A DNA stretch of 64,000 nt from Nostoc sp. B(2019) (lineage in GTDB: Bacteria > Cyanobacteriota > Cyanobacteriia > Cyanobacteriales > Nostocaceae): the NCBI RefSeq assembly GCF_010091925.1, contig NZ_WVID01000005.1, forward strand, positions 151,530 to 215,529, read 5' to 3'. Below, in pieces: positions 39,126 through 47,830 of this stretch. Made by a program: the position numbers and the translations under genes. Below the pieces are notes generated by a model. It was not told the origin of the DNA. It was given only the letters and a program-made list of their open reading frames with translations, and made no database searches. The first letter of the stretch is position 1. Every line of letters begins with the position of its first letter.

Positions 39126-39296
39126 ATGTACACCACAGTAAATGAAGACGGCATTCTCAATAACTATCCATCTGAACCACAGGTTTACTGCGCTGAGTAC
39201 CCTGCAATTTGGGAACAACGTAAATACGTTTTACAAGGTGTTTTTGCGACTTTAATTGTCACTACTTTAGTTTTGGTTGGTTTTAGCGTTAGCTAA
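39126..39296 (+). CDS. ssl1498 family light-harvesting-like protein
   Basis: A 56-residue protein starting at ATG 39126 (MYTTVNEDGILNNYPSEP) with one C-terminal membrane helix (GVFATLIVTTLVLVGFSVS). The start MYTTVNE-GILNNY and the helix match the small cyanobacterial family named after Synechocystis ssl1498, related to light-harvesting-like/HLIP-type single-helix proteins. The frame is open further upstream, but that extension is not family-like. A terminator follows 54 bp after the stop. Confidence 0.85.
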   Translation: MYTTVNEDGILNNYPSEPQVYCAEYPAIWEQRKYVLQGVFATLIVTTLVLVGFSVS

Positions 39297-39350
39297 GATT
39301 TTTCGATTTCGGTATCGCTGTATCTCATCTCATTCGTACTTCTCCCCTTA

Positions 39351-39377
39351 CCTCGGCTAGTGTCGCCGGGGTTTTTT
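39351..39377 (+). terminator. Intrinsic terminator after the ssl1498-like gene
   Basis: CCTCGGC (39351-39357) pairs with GCCGGGG (39365-39371), one G-T pair, followed by six T's. Confidence 0.8.
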
Positions 39378-39539
39378 GTGTTTTATTCTTATGCGTTGGC
39401 TTTGCCCGCCTTAAGCATCACATCCCAAACGGCAACTAGTATAATGTTGCGTCGTCAAACAAGTGCAGTTCAGTTTTTAGGATCTACAAATACTGCGATC
39501 GCCCATAAAATAAAGACAAATCAATAAAAAGGGGTGTTT

Positions 39540-40286
39540 ATGGCAACCCAACTTAGTGAAGCTAAATCTTCAACAGAACTGATAATATCTTGGGAAGCAT
39601 TGCCCGCAGATTTTCAGTTAGAGGATGAACCAGTGGAAAATACAGGTCAGCCACTATTAGCTGGTGCTTTGCGCGAAAGCCTTGAGATAAGTGGTTTCAT
39701 CCAACCGCAGATGTTGATAGCCTCGAATTTTGGACTTTGTGCGACGATAAACGGGCAATTTGTAGCGAAAGCACCCGACTGGGTTTATGTGCCATCGGTG
39801 AGTCAAGTTTTAGGAGAACGCAAAAGTTATACGCCCAATTTAGAGGGTGATATTCCAGCAGTGGTGATGGAATTTCTATCTGACACTGAGGGTGGAGAAT
39901 ACTCTTTCAAGCGAACCTATCCACCAGGGAAATGGTTTTTTTACGAGCAGATTCTTCAAGTCCCAATTTACGTGATTTTTGACCCAAATGGCGGTTTGTT
40001 AGAATTTTACCAACTCGAAAACAGGCGCTATGAGTTAAAGCAACCTGATGAAAATGGTCGTCATTGGATTGATTCAATGGGCTTATTCTTGGGAACTTGG
40101 CAAGGAACAAAAGAAGCCCGTACTGGTTACTGGTTGCGCTGGTGGGATGAGGCAGGTAAATTGTTACCTTGGGCAGTGGAACAAATTGAACAAGAACGCC
40201 AACGTGCCGAACAGGAACGCCAGCAAAAAGAACGGCTAATTGCCTATTTACAATCTCAAGGTATTGATCCAAATAATCTGCCATAG
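39540..40286 (+). CDS. Uma2 family (DUF820) endonuclease-like protein
   Basis: A 248-residue protein from ATG 39540 (MATQLSEAKSSTELIISWEA). Uma2 proteins have a PD-(D/E)XK nuclease fold and are expanded in cyanobacteria. Typical stretches: AKAPDWVYVPSV (PD), AVVMEFLSDTEGGEYS (ExL/F), PPGKWFFYEQILQVPIYVIF and a charged C-terminal coiled coil (EQERQRAEQERQQKERL). The biological role is not established; many copies are linked to mobile DNA. Confidence 0.88.
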   Translation: MATQLSEAKSSTELIISWEALPADFQLEDEPVENTGQPLLAGALRESLEISGFIQPQMLIASNFGLCATINGQFVAKAPDWVYVPSVSQVLGERKSYTPNLEGDIPAVVMEFLSDTEGGEYSFKRTYPPGKWFFYEQILQVPIYVIFDPNGGLLEFYQLENRRYELKQPDENGRHWIDSMGLFLGTWQGTKEARTGYWLRWWDEAGKLLPWAVEQIEQERQRAEQERQQKERLIAYLQSQGIDPNNLP

Positions 40287-40601
40287 TACATATAGACAAA
40301 ATTTATAAGTATTTGGGTTACTCAGTAGCCGTTTCAAGGTAAGCAAACATCCCAAAAAATTTACCGAATTTTAGGCTTTTCACCTTCGTGCCTTGGTGGT
40401 TAATAAGTTACTTTTTTAACCACCCTGCGGGTTCACCAGTCGCCTAGGTTGGGAAACCCGCCTACAGCGCTGGTTCACCGAGGCACTAAGACACCAAGAA
40501 AAATAGTTGCACCTTCAAAAGGCTTGCGATCGCTTTGGATGTATTTTGGTAATTCCTCATAAGATTTAAAAAAAGAGCCTTTTGCAAAGTTAAATCTCAG
40601 T
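40287..40601. other. Spacer with dispersed repeat sequence
   Basis: About 315 bp. The segment 40420-40490 has GC-rich repeat-like sequence (ACCCTGCGGGTTCACC; GGGAAACCCGCCTAC; GCTGGTTCACC) of the dispersed type seen elsewhere in the window. No gene was recognised. Confidence 0.5.
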
Positions 40602-42230
40602 ATGCAACGAACCTGGAAGTCTATACTGCTAGCCTTTAACTGGGTACTACTATCAGTTGGGACATCGCTTTTGATTATCCTGACGCAACCGATAGCACCT
40701 GTTCCCGCACAAGAACCTGCTGCGTCTAGCACTATTGATCCAAATTCGCCCAGTTCAGAAGCGGCTAAAGTCCAAAAGTTACAGAATGCGCTGCAACCAT
40801 CAGCGCCAGAAACCCCGGAAGCCAGCGAACCGAAAAAGCCAGATTCGGCACAGGAACCTGCACCCACTTCTGAAGAAATCGCCCGTCAGCAACAACTGAT
40901 AGAAGCAGACAAGCTTTATTTAGCGGGACAAATCCCAGAAGCAGAAAAACTGTATCGCCAGGTGAAAGAACCTTTTGCAAAAACAAGTATACCTGAAGGA
41001 CGCAAAGCGGCGATCGCTGACCCAACGCAACTATCCCCAGGTGGTAAAGTATACTGGCGAGAAGCAGAAGCAGGGATAGCAAGTAAACTTCAAACAAGAA
41101 CTTTAGTACCTCTGCAACTGTTAGTAGAAAAGAATCCAGAATTTATTCTTGGTCATATTCGATATGCTGAAGTATTGAAGCAATACGATCGCTCCCAAGC
41201 AGCATTAGATGTATTAGAACGTGCGACTTCCCTTTATCCTAATCAACCGGAATTGATCAAAGCTAGAGTCACAGCACTTGCTGGAGAGAAAAAATGGATG
41301 GAAGCTTCTTTAGCTGCGCGTCAATTTGCGATTCTCAACCCCCAAAACCCACAAGCACCTGAGTTTACAAAACTAGCTCAAGAAAATCTCAAACGCTACA
41401 AATCTCATATCAGAGAAGAAATTAGAGGTAATGTCCTCGGTAATATTATTACAGGTGCATTAGGTTACGCCGTTACTGGCAGTCTTCTAGGGCCGTTTTC
41501 TGCTCTTGACTCCACCATCATGTTGCTACAAGGTGAAGAAGCTGTAGGCGAATCGGTGGCGAAGCAGGCGAAAAAACAGCTCGATGTCATTAAAGATGAA
41601 AATGTTGTGGGATACGTCAATGAAATCGGACAGAAATTGGCGAAGGTAGCTGGACGTGATGAGTTTAAATACGAGTTTTTTGTCATTCCAGAGGAAAACC
41701 TCAATGCCTTTGCATTACCTGGAGGTAAAATCTTCATTAATGCAGGTGCGATCGCCAAAACTAACTCAGAAGCAGAAATCGCTGGGTTAATCGGTCATGA
41801 ATTATCCCATGTAGTCTTATCCCACGGCTTTCAATTAGTCACCCAAGGCAACCTAATTTCTAACGTTACCCAGTACATACCTCTGGGTGGAACCATTGGT
41901 CAACTTTTTGCACTCAGTTACAGCCGTGACATGGAACGTCAAGCAGATACCCTCGGCACACGCCTGATTGTTGCTACTGGCTACGCTGCTGATGGCTTGC
42001 GTAACTTGATGGTTACACTAGACAAACAACAGAAAAATGCTCCTCCCAGTTGGTTGTCTTCGCACCCAGGCGGTAAGGAGCGAGTTAGTGAGATAGAAAA
42101 CCTAATTTCTCGTAGTAAATATAACCGCTACGCCTACGAAGGAGTCGGGCGACACGCGGAAATAAAAGCACGAGTCAAACAGCTACTCAAAGAGAAAAAA
42201 GAACGAGAAGAAAAAAAGTCAAGTTCTTAA
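40602..42230 (+). CDS. M48 family metalloprotease with TPR region (BepA-like)
   Basis: A 542-residue protein. The N-terminus has a signal/anchor helix (ILLAFNWVLLSVGTSLLIIL), then a Pro/Glu/Ser-rich linker and TPR-like helices (ADKLYLAGQIPEAEKLYRQV; IRYAEVLKQYDRSQAALDVL). The M48 domain has an intact zinc motif HELSHVV and the third ligand in SRDMERQADTLG, plus the NAFALPGGKIFINAGAI strand. In E. coli BepA degrades misassembled outer-membrane proteins; here a periplasmic quality-control protease is likely. This copy is active by motif, unlike the M48-like gene at 23669. Confidence 0.9.
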   Translation: MQRTWKSILLAFNWVLLSVGTSLLIILTQPIAPVPAQEPAASSTIDPNSPSSEAAKVQKLQNALQPSAPETPEASEPKKPDSAQEPAPTSEEIARQQQLIEADKLYLAGQIPEAEKLYRQVKEPFAKTSIPEGRKAAIADPTQLSPGGKVYWREAEAGIASKLQTRTLVPLQLLVEKNPEFILGHIRYAEVLKQYDRSQAALDVLERATSLYPNQPELIKARVTALAGEKKWMEASLAARQFAILNPQNPQAPEFTKLAQENLKRYKSHIREEIRGNVLGNIITGALGYAVTGSLLGPFSALDSTIMLLQGEEAVGESVAKQAKKQLDVIKDENVVGYVNEIGQKLAKVAGRDEFKYEFFVIPEENLNAFALPGGKIFINAGAIAKTNSEAEIAGLIGHELSHVVLSHGFQLVTQGNLISNVTQYIPLGGTIGQLFALSYSRDMERQADTLGTRLIVATGYAADGLRNLMVTLDKQQKNAPPSWLSSHPGGKERVSEIENLISRSKYNRYAYEGVGRHAEIKARVKQLLKEKKEREEKKSSS

Positions 42231-42301
42231 TGAATCAAAACACAAAACTATTCGTCACTTAAACTATCAATTCCCTACCTACTTCCACCGGAGGATGATT
42301 C

Positions 42302-43108
42302 ATGTCATCACAACTAGTTAAGTTTATCTCTCTGAGCGGTCTTGGCTTATCCTTATGTTTGGGCAATTCCGCAGCACTTGCCCAATATAATCCTTCTACA
42401 TCGGATGGTGTAGTAGTACCAACAATCCCATCAGGCGGCACATCAACACCAGTAGACAGACCAATACCAATAGATACATCAACGACAAGTACAACTAGTT
42501 CACCCTCTGCTGACGGTGTGACTCGTTTTGGCTGTCAATATTATAATGGACAGTACACAGTCATGTATCAGCCACAAAGTCAACCAGGACAGTACTTTCC
42601 TTGGGCGGCTCCAGCGGCTTTGGGTGGTGGTTGGAATTCACAACTTCGCTGTCAAACTATTGCTAATCGCTTAGAATCCTATCGCCAAGATGGCTTACAA
42701 GAACTCCAAACAGGCGTACAAAATAGAGAAAATATTGTTTGCGTGACAACTGAGGCTGACCCCAGTTGTAGAATTGTGCTAACAGTACCGCGTGGCAAAG
42801 ACGCTTATGTAGTACGCAATAGCGTTTTCCAAAACCTGACTACTGCTGACAGCGGACAGCAAACCACAGCTGTTAATACTTATGGCGATCGCACTCAGGG
42901 AGGAGCAAACGAATTATACAACTTAGGTCGCACACTTTTGGGCGGTGGCAATAATCGAGTTACTTCATCTAGAAGTGGGATTAATCTGAAACCTTACCTC
43001 GATCCTAAAGATGGCGGTACAGCCAGAAACCTACGCAATGGCGTAGCACGTCGTCAACCTCAACGCTCTCAAACTCCCACTCGTTTAAATCCTGGGAACT
43101 TCCGTTAA
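42302..43108 (+). CDS. COP23 domain-containing exported protein
   Basis: A 268-residue protein with a signal peptide (KFISLSGLGLSLCLGNSAALA), a Thr/Ser/Pro-rich linker and a COP23 domain of about 120 residues (FGCQYYNGQYTVMYQPQS; QLRCQTIANRLESYR; NIVCVTTEADPSCRIVL). COP23 is a circadian-oscillating protein first seen in cyanobacteria; its function is unknown. The ribosome binding site GGAGG precedes ATG 42302. The C-terminal 60 residues are Arg/Gly/Asn-rich. It may share the transcript of the M48 gene 71 bp upstream. Confidence 0.85.
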   Translation: MSSQLVKFISLSGLGLSLCLGNSAALAQYNPSTSDGVVVPTIPSGGTSTPVDRPIPIDTSTTSTTSSPSADGVTRFGCQYYNGQYTVMYQPQSQPGQYFPWAAPAALGGGWNSQLRCQTIANRLESYRQDGLQELQTGVQNRENIVCVTTEADPSCRIVLTVPRGKDAYVVRNSVFQNLTTADSGQQTTAVNTYGDRTQGGANELYNLGRTLLGGGNNRVTSSRSGINLKPYLDPKDGGTARNLRNGVARRQPQRSQTPTRLNPGNFR

Positions 43109-43235
43109 AAGGCTCAAGGGGAGCCAGCGCCGTGGTGTTAGCGCTAGCAATAGTGCAGCGTCTCGTAGAGAAGACCGCAGTGGCTCAACAATTCCACTCG
43201 GTTTTTCCCTTTCCCCTTTCCCCCTTCCCCTTCTT

Positions 43236-44264
43236 TTATTTAGATGGATTAATGCATTCAAGATGATCACAACCAAAATGTTGAGTCATCATTGCATATA
43301 GCTGTTCACAAGCTTGACCATCAAGGTTCAATTTTGGCTTAATCTGCTCATAGGTTTCTCCTTGCACTATGCGAGTTGCCATTTGTTGAAACTGTGCCCA
43401 AGTTAAATCACTATCAACAAAAGCTTTGCCAAGGATAATCACCAGTTCCTCATAATCGTTATCTTCCAGTTTTGTCATCATCCGGTGTTCTATGTGAAGC
43501 GAATCATCAAAGCAGTAATACCAGGATTTTGTTTGCTGTTTGAGTACCCTTTTGAAAAAATCCTGCTGTTTAGAGCGGTTAACAACCTGATCAGCTTCGC
43601 TACACACCATTAATACAGGAGCAGAAACACAAGTTTGAGCCTGTTCTAAAACATTTTCTCCTAATTCCAAAAATATTCGTAATGCTGGAATTTGAAAACC
43701 TTTATAGCCAAAATTACCTGGTGCGTCTTTGTTGAACCATTCAAAGTAAATCGGCAGGATTTTGATGAGCCAATCAAATAATAAATAACGAGTACCCAAA
43801 TAAGGCGTGAACAATAAAGCGCGATCAATCTGCTGGGGATGCTCTAAAGCTAACCAGGCTGCTAAGGTTCCACCCGTTGATAATCCACCGACTACAACTT
43901 GTTGACCTAGTGTTTTTGCAATCTGCAACCACTTCAGCACAAATTGTTGATAAGTCTGAATATCTGTTGGAAGTGGTGGAGGATTTTGGCGCTTCCAGTT
44001 ACCTGCGCGTCCATGACCGGGTTGTAAAGGAACAAGAACATTGTATCCTCTGTTGAAGAAAGCTTTGCCAAGTGGCTCAAACTGGTAGGGGCCTGCTGTG
44101 AAACCATGCAAGAAGAGACAGACCTTTGAGGTGGAGTGAGGATAAACAAAGAATTTTGAACCACAGGCTTTATTCTTAAGCGGAAGTTCGGACTCTGATT
44201 GATGAACTTGCTTGAGGAATTCTGTTGTTTTCTGAAAGTCAACTGTCGTTTCGTTATTTGTCAT
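43236..44264 (-). CDS. Alpha/beta hydrolase (esterase/lipase-like)
   Basis: A 342-residue protein from ATG 44264 (MTNNETTVDFQKTTEFLK); a TTG at 44282 is less likely. CLFLHGFTAGPYQF has the HG oxyanion loop, GGLSTGGTLA is the nucleophile elbow (G-L-S-T-G), and CSEADQVV and DDSLHIEHRMM hold the acid and His positions, similar to carboxylesterase/monoglyceride lipase families. The last 60 residues (LTWAQFQQMATRIVQGETYE) form an additional helical part. Substrate unknown. Confidence 0.82.
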   Translation of the reverse strand: MTNNETTVDFQKTTEFLKQVHQSESELPLKNKACGSKFFVYPHSTSKVCLFLHGFTAGPYQFEPLGKAFFNRGYNVLVPLQPGHGRAGNWKRQNPPPLPTDIQTYQQFVLKWLQIAKTLGQQVVVGGLSTGGTLAAWLALEHPQQIDRALLFTPYLGTRYLLFDWLIKILPIYFEWFNKDAPGNFGYKGFQIPALRIFLELGENVLEQAQTCVSAPVLMVCSEADQVVNRSKQQDFFKRVLKQQTKSWYYCFDDSLHIEHRMMTKLEDNDYEELVIILGKAFVDSDLTWAQFQQMATRIVQGETYEQIKPKLNLDGQACEQLYAMMTQHFGCDHLECINPSK

Positions 44265-44724
44265 AAGCTGTCGTCCATACAATTTATATATTTACAATTT
44301 TGGTAAAACTTATCAAAATCTCCTTCCTCTGCCAACATAGAAAAATTAGTATTACTGAGTGAGAGTATAAATTAGGATCATTAGGGTTTCCCAGAGAGTA
44401 TCTTGCATAACAACGAGAATGTAAGTTATTAGCTCTCAATTATCTGTTGTTTTAACCTTTCGCTAGCAGTTTCTTAATGTTACTGGGATAGTTTGAGGGG
44501 GCTGAATAGGAATTGATACCAATTAGGAATGTAGCTGTATTCTCCTACATTCCTGAGTTTGCCATGCTGATATTGCGATCGCACAGGCATCAGCCCTAAA
44601 TGCGAGGTATATCTTTGCATCTATTATCTGCGAACTAATACTAAGTCAGCAACGTATTAACTAATACCTTAATCCTTGCTTCTGGGGATAACTTGATTCC
44701 CAGAGGATCAAGGAGACGTTATTT
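44265..44724. promoter_or_regulatory. Regulatory spacer upstream of the phosphorus-scavenging genes
   Basis: About 460 bp between the hydrolase gene and the nuclease operon. It contains the Pho-box-like repeats at 44451-44480 and ends with AGGAGA 9 bp before ATG 44725. No gene was recognised in it. Confidence 0.5.
44451..44480 (+). promoter_or_regulatory. Candidate Pho box (PhoB/SphR binding site)
   Basis: Three 8-bp units with exact 3-bp spacers: TTTAACCT (44451-44458), GCTAGCAG (44462-44469) and CTTAATGT (44473-44480). The cyanobacterial Pho box is described as tandem 8-mers of (C/T)TTAA(C/T)(C/T)(T/A) spaced by 3 bp. Unit 1 matches fully, unit 3 in most positions, unit 2 poorly. It lies about 245 bp upstream of the ATG at 44725. 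Confidence 0.5.
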
Positions 44725-44752
44725 ATGGCTTTGACACAAGAGGATTGATATT

Positions 44753-47700
44753 GTGATCATTAACGAAATTGACTCGGATACTTCTAGCACTGATGTAGCT
44801 GAGTTTGTCGAGCTTTATGATGGTGGCACAGGCAATACAGACCTCAGCGGACTAGTGGTTGTTTTCTACAACGGTAGCAACGACCTATCTTATGCCGCCT
44901 TTGACTTGGATGGCTATACCACTGATGCTAATGGTTACTTTCTACTTGGGAATGCAGGTGTACCAGGTGTAGATTTAATTTTTCCTGGAAATACTCTGCA
45001 AAACGGGGCGGATGCAGTTGCACTCTACACAGCTAATGCTAGCGATTTCCCAAATAATACACCGATCACCACAACTAATCTAATTGATGCGATCGCCTAT
45101 GACACAAATGATGCCGATGACCCCGGTTTGCTTGCTCTACTCAATCCGTCTCAGCCTCAAGTAGACGAAAACAGTGGTGCAAATGGCAGCGCTAATGATT
45201 CACTCCAACGAGTTCCAAATGGTGCGGGGGGCGCTCGCAACACCAGCACCTACCAAGCACTAACCCCAACACCAGGCACAGCTAATGCTGTTCTTCCTGC
45301 TGGTGTCACCATCACCGAATCTGGTGGCAGCACTAACATTACTGAAGGTGGTGCAACAGATACATACACAATAGTACTTAATAGTCAACCAACAGCAGAC
45401 GTTACTATTGCCATTACCCCGGATTCTCAAAGCACAACCAGTGCAACTACACTTACCTTTACTGCTGCCAACTGGGATGTAGCGCAAACGGTAACGGTGA
45501 GTGCAGTCGATGATTCGGCAACAGAAGGTACACACTCCAGCACTATCAGCCATACAGCAACCAGCAGCGATGCTAACTATAACAATGTTGCGATCGCTTC
45601 TGTAACCGCAACAATTGCTGACAATGATGTAGCTGTTTCAATTACCAAAATTCACGAGATTCAAGGCAGTGGTACAACCTTTAACCCCGCTTTTGGTGGT
45701 AATCGAACAATTGAGGGCGTTGTCGTCGGTGCTTTTGGTGGTTCTTCGCAACTGAACGGCTTCTACGTACAAGAAGAGAATACAGATGCCGATAGTGACG
45801 CTGCAACCTCAGAAGCTATCTTTGTTTTTGATCCCACAGGGCTGTTCTCTGGTAAAGTTGGCGATCAAGTAAGGGTAACTGGAACGGTAAGCGAATTCAC
45901 CACTAGCAGTGGTGGTGTCAACAGCAGTCTGACACAACTTTCTAGTGTTACAAGTGTCATCAACTTGGGCGCTAGCACTCTGCCTACTGTTACTAACATT
46001 AAGTTACCTGTAGCTAGCGTCACAGATTTAGAGCGCTACGAAGGTATGCTAGTTAACGTCAGTGCTGCAAATGGGAACCTGACTGTAACCGAGCATTTCC
46101 AACTTGGTCGATTTGGACAAGTCGTTCTCTCGGCAACTGATGCCAGCAACCAACCCGGTACTGATGGCAGACTTGACCAGTACACCCAATTCAATGCGCC
46201 AAGTGTCATTGGATACTCTGCCTACTTAAATGAGATTGCTCAGCGTCGGATCATCTTAGATGACGGTAGAGGCACTCAAAACCCCGATCCAATCATTCAT
46301 GCGCGTGGCGGGATTCCTCTGAGTGCTGAGAATACATTGCGTGGTGGTGACGCGATCGCTAGCATCAATGGTGTTTTAGACCAACGTTTTGAAGGGTATC
46401 GCGTTCAAACCTCCACCGGACAAAACTTTACACCTGCGAATCCTCGTCCAACGACACCGCCAAATGTGGGCGGTACGCTCCAGGTTGCTAGCTTCAACAT
46501 TCTCAACTACTTCAACGGTAACGGTACAGGTGGAGGCTTCCCTACTCCCAGAGGAGCTGATAACCTGACTGAGTTTAATCGTCAGCGCGAGAAGACTATT
46601 CAAGCCATTATTGGCTCAGGGGCAGATGTCCTAGGATTAATCGAGATAGAGAATGATGGCTACGGTGCTAACAGTGCCATTCAGGATCTTGTTAACGGAT
46701 TGAATGCAGTTTCCGGTGCTGGTACTTATGCCTTCATCAATCCCGGCACAAGTTTGGGAACCGATCAAATTGCAGTGGGAATCATCTACAAACCTGGTCA
46801 AGTTACCCCAGTCGGTGCGGCTGCAACAATGCCCGATGGATATGGTCAAGGTGCATTTGACTTAACTGGACGGAAACCCTTAGCACAGACCTTTCGGCAG
46901 AACTCGAATCGGGAAAACTTCACAGTAGTTGTGAATCACTTCAAGTCTAAAGGTTCAAGTTCCGGGGGTGTTGGTGATGCTGACGCTGGCGATGGCCAAG
47001 GTCTTTCTAATGGTACGCGGACTCGTGCGGCTGAAGACCTAGCAACTTGGTTAGCAACTAAACCTACAGGTACTAATGATCCTGACTACTTGGTTATTGG
47101 TGATCTCAACGCTTACGCCAAAGAAGATCCAGTTACTACTTTGGCAAGTGCAGGATATAACAACCAATTTTCTTATGACAGCTACTCTTATGTCTTTGAT
47201 GGACAGTGGGGTACTCTTGACTATGCCCTAGCTAATAGCAGTTTAGGAGCACAAGTTACTGGCGGTGCTAAGTGGCACATCAATGCTGATGAACCCAACG
47301 TTCTCGACTACAACACCGAGTTTAAGTCAGCAGGACAGCAAGACAGTTTATACAATGCCGACGCCTTCCGTTCTTCTGACCACGATCCGGTGCTGGTGGG
47401 GCTGAACTTGTTTAGTGTGGATAAAGTCATCACTCCTCCACCTGGGCGCAAAGTTGTGAGCGGTACTAAGGGCGATGATGTGATTGTAGGTAGCCCTGGT
47501 AGAAAAGCGATCGCAGGCGGTCAAGGCAACGACCAATTTGTCTACAACAGCATCAAGGATACAAATAATTACATCATCGACTTTAAAGTGGGTAGCGACA
47601 AAATCGTTCTGACAAAGCTACTCGATAGCCTTGTTTCTGGTGGTTATAACGGCAGTGATGCGATCGCTGATGGCTATGTGCGTCTGGTACAAGGAAGTAC

Positions 47701-47827
47701 AGCTAAAAATACAGTCCTCCAAATTGACCGTGATGGTTTACTTGGTTCAGCTAGTTACCAACCCTTCCTATATTTAGACAACATCACCCCAGCGGCGATG
47801 AATAACTTCTACAACTTTGTGTTTTAG
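44753..47827 (+). CDS. Secreted ExeM/NucH-type nuclease with lamin-tail and Calx-beta-like domains
   Basis: A protein of 1024 residues if read from GTG 44753. Order: lamin-tail domain (about 1-170, INEIDSDTSSTDVAEFVELY), Calx-beta-like region (180-295), OB-fold-like region (300-560), EEP nuclease (575-885) with VLGLIEIEN, VVVNHFKSKG, VIGDLNAYAKEDP and RSSDHDPVLVGL, and an RTX-like C-terminus (GTKGDDVIVGSPG; GGQGNDQFVY) typical of type I secretion. By family it degrades extracellular DNA, releasing phosphate and nucleosides. The better ribosome binding site belongs to ATG 44725 (MALTQED then TGA), one frame off, which suggests a frameshift. Confidence 0.85.
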   Translation: MIINEIDSDTSSTDVAEFVELYDGGTGNTDLSGLVVVFYNGSNDLSYAAFDLDGYTTDANGYFLLGNAGVPGVDLIFPGNTLQNGADAVALYTANASDFPNNTPITTTNLIDAIAYDTNDADDPGLLALLNPSQPQVDENSGANGSANDSLQRVPNGAGGARNTSTYQALTPTPGTANAVLPAGVTITESGGSTNITEGGATDTYTIVLNSQPTADVTIAITPDSQSTTSATTLTFTAANWDVAQTVTVSAVDDSATEGTHSSTISHTATSSDANYNNVAIASVTATIADNDVAVSITKIHEIQGSGTTFNPAFGGNRTIEGVVVGAFGGSSQLNGFYVQEENTDADSDAATSEAIFVFDPTGLFSGKVGDQVRVTGTVSEFTTSSGGVNSSLTQLSSVTSVINLGASTLPTVTNIKLPVASVTDLERYEGMLVNVSAANGNLTVTEHFQLGRFGQVVLSATDASNQPGTDGRLDQYTQFNAPSVIGYSAYLNEIAQRRIILDDGRGTQNPDPIIHARGGIPLSAENTLRGGDAIASINGVLDQRFEGYRVQTSTGQNFTPANPRPTTPPNVGGTLQVASFNILNYFNGNGTGGGFPTPRGADNLTEFNRQREKTIQAIIGSGADVLGLIEIENDGYGANSAIQDLVNGLNAVSGAGTYAFINPGTSLGTDQIAVGIIYKPGQVTPVGAAATMPDGYGQGAFDLTGRKPLAQTFRQNSNRENFTVVVNHFKSKGSSSGGVGDADAGDGQGLSNGTRTRAAEDLATWLATKPTGTNDPDYLVIGDLNAYAKEDPVTTLASAGYNNQFSYDSYSYVFDGQWGTLDYALANSSLGAQVTGGAKWHINADEPNVLDYNTEFKSAGQQDSLYNADAFRSSDHDPVLVGLNLFSVDKVITPPPGRKVVSGTKGDDVIVGSPGRKAIAGGQGNDQFVYNSIKDTNNYIIDFKVGSDKIVLTKLLDSLVSGGYNGSDAIADGYVRLVQGSTAKNTVLQIDRDGLLGSASYQPFLYLDNITPAAMNNFYNFVF

Positions 47828-47830
47828 ATT

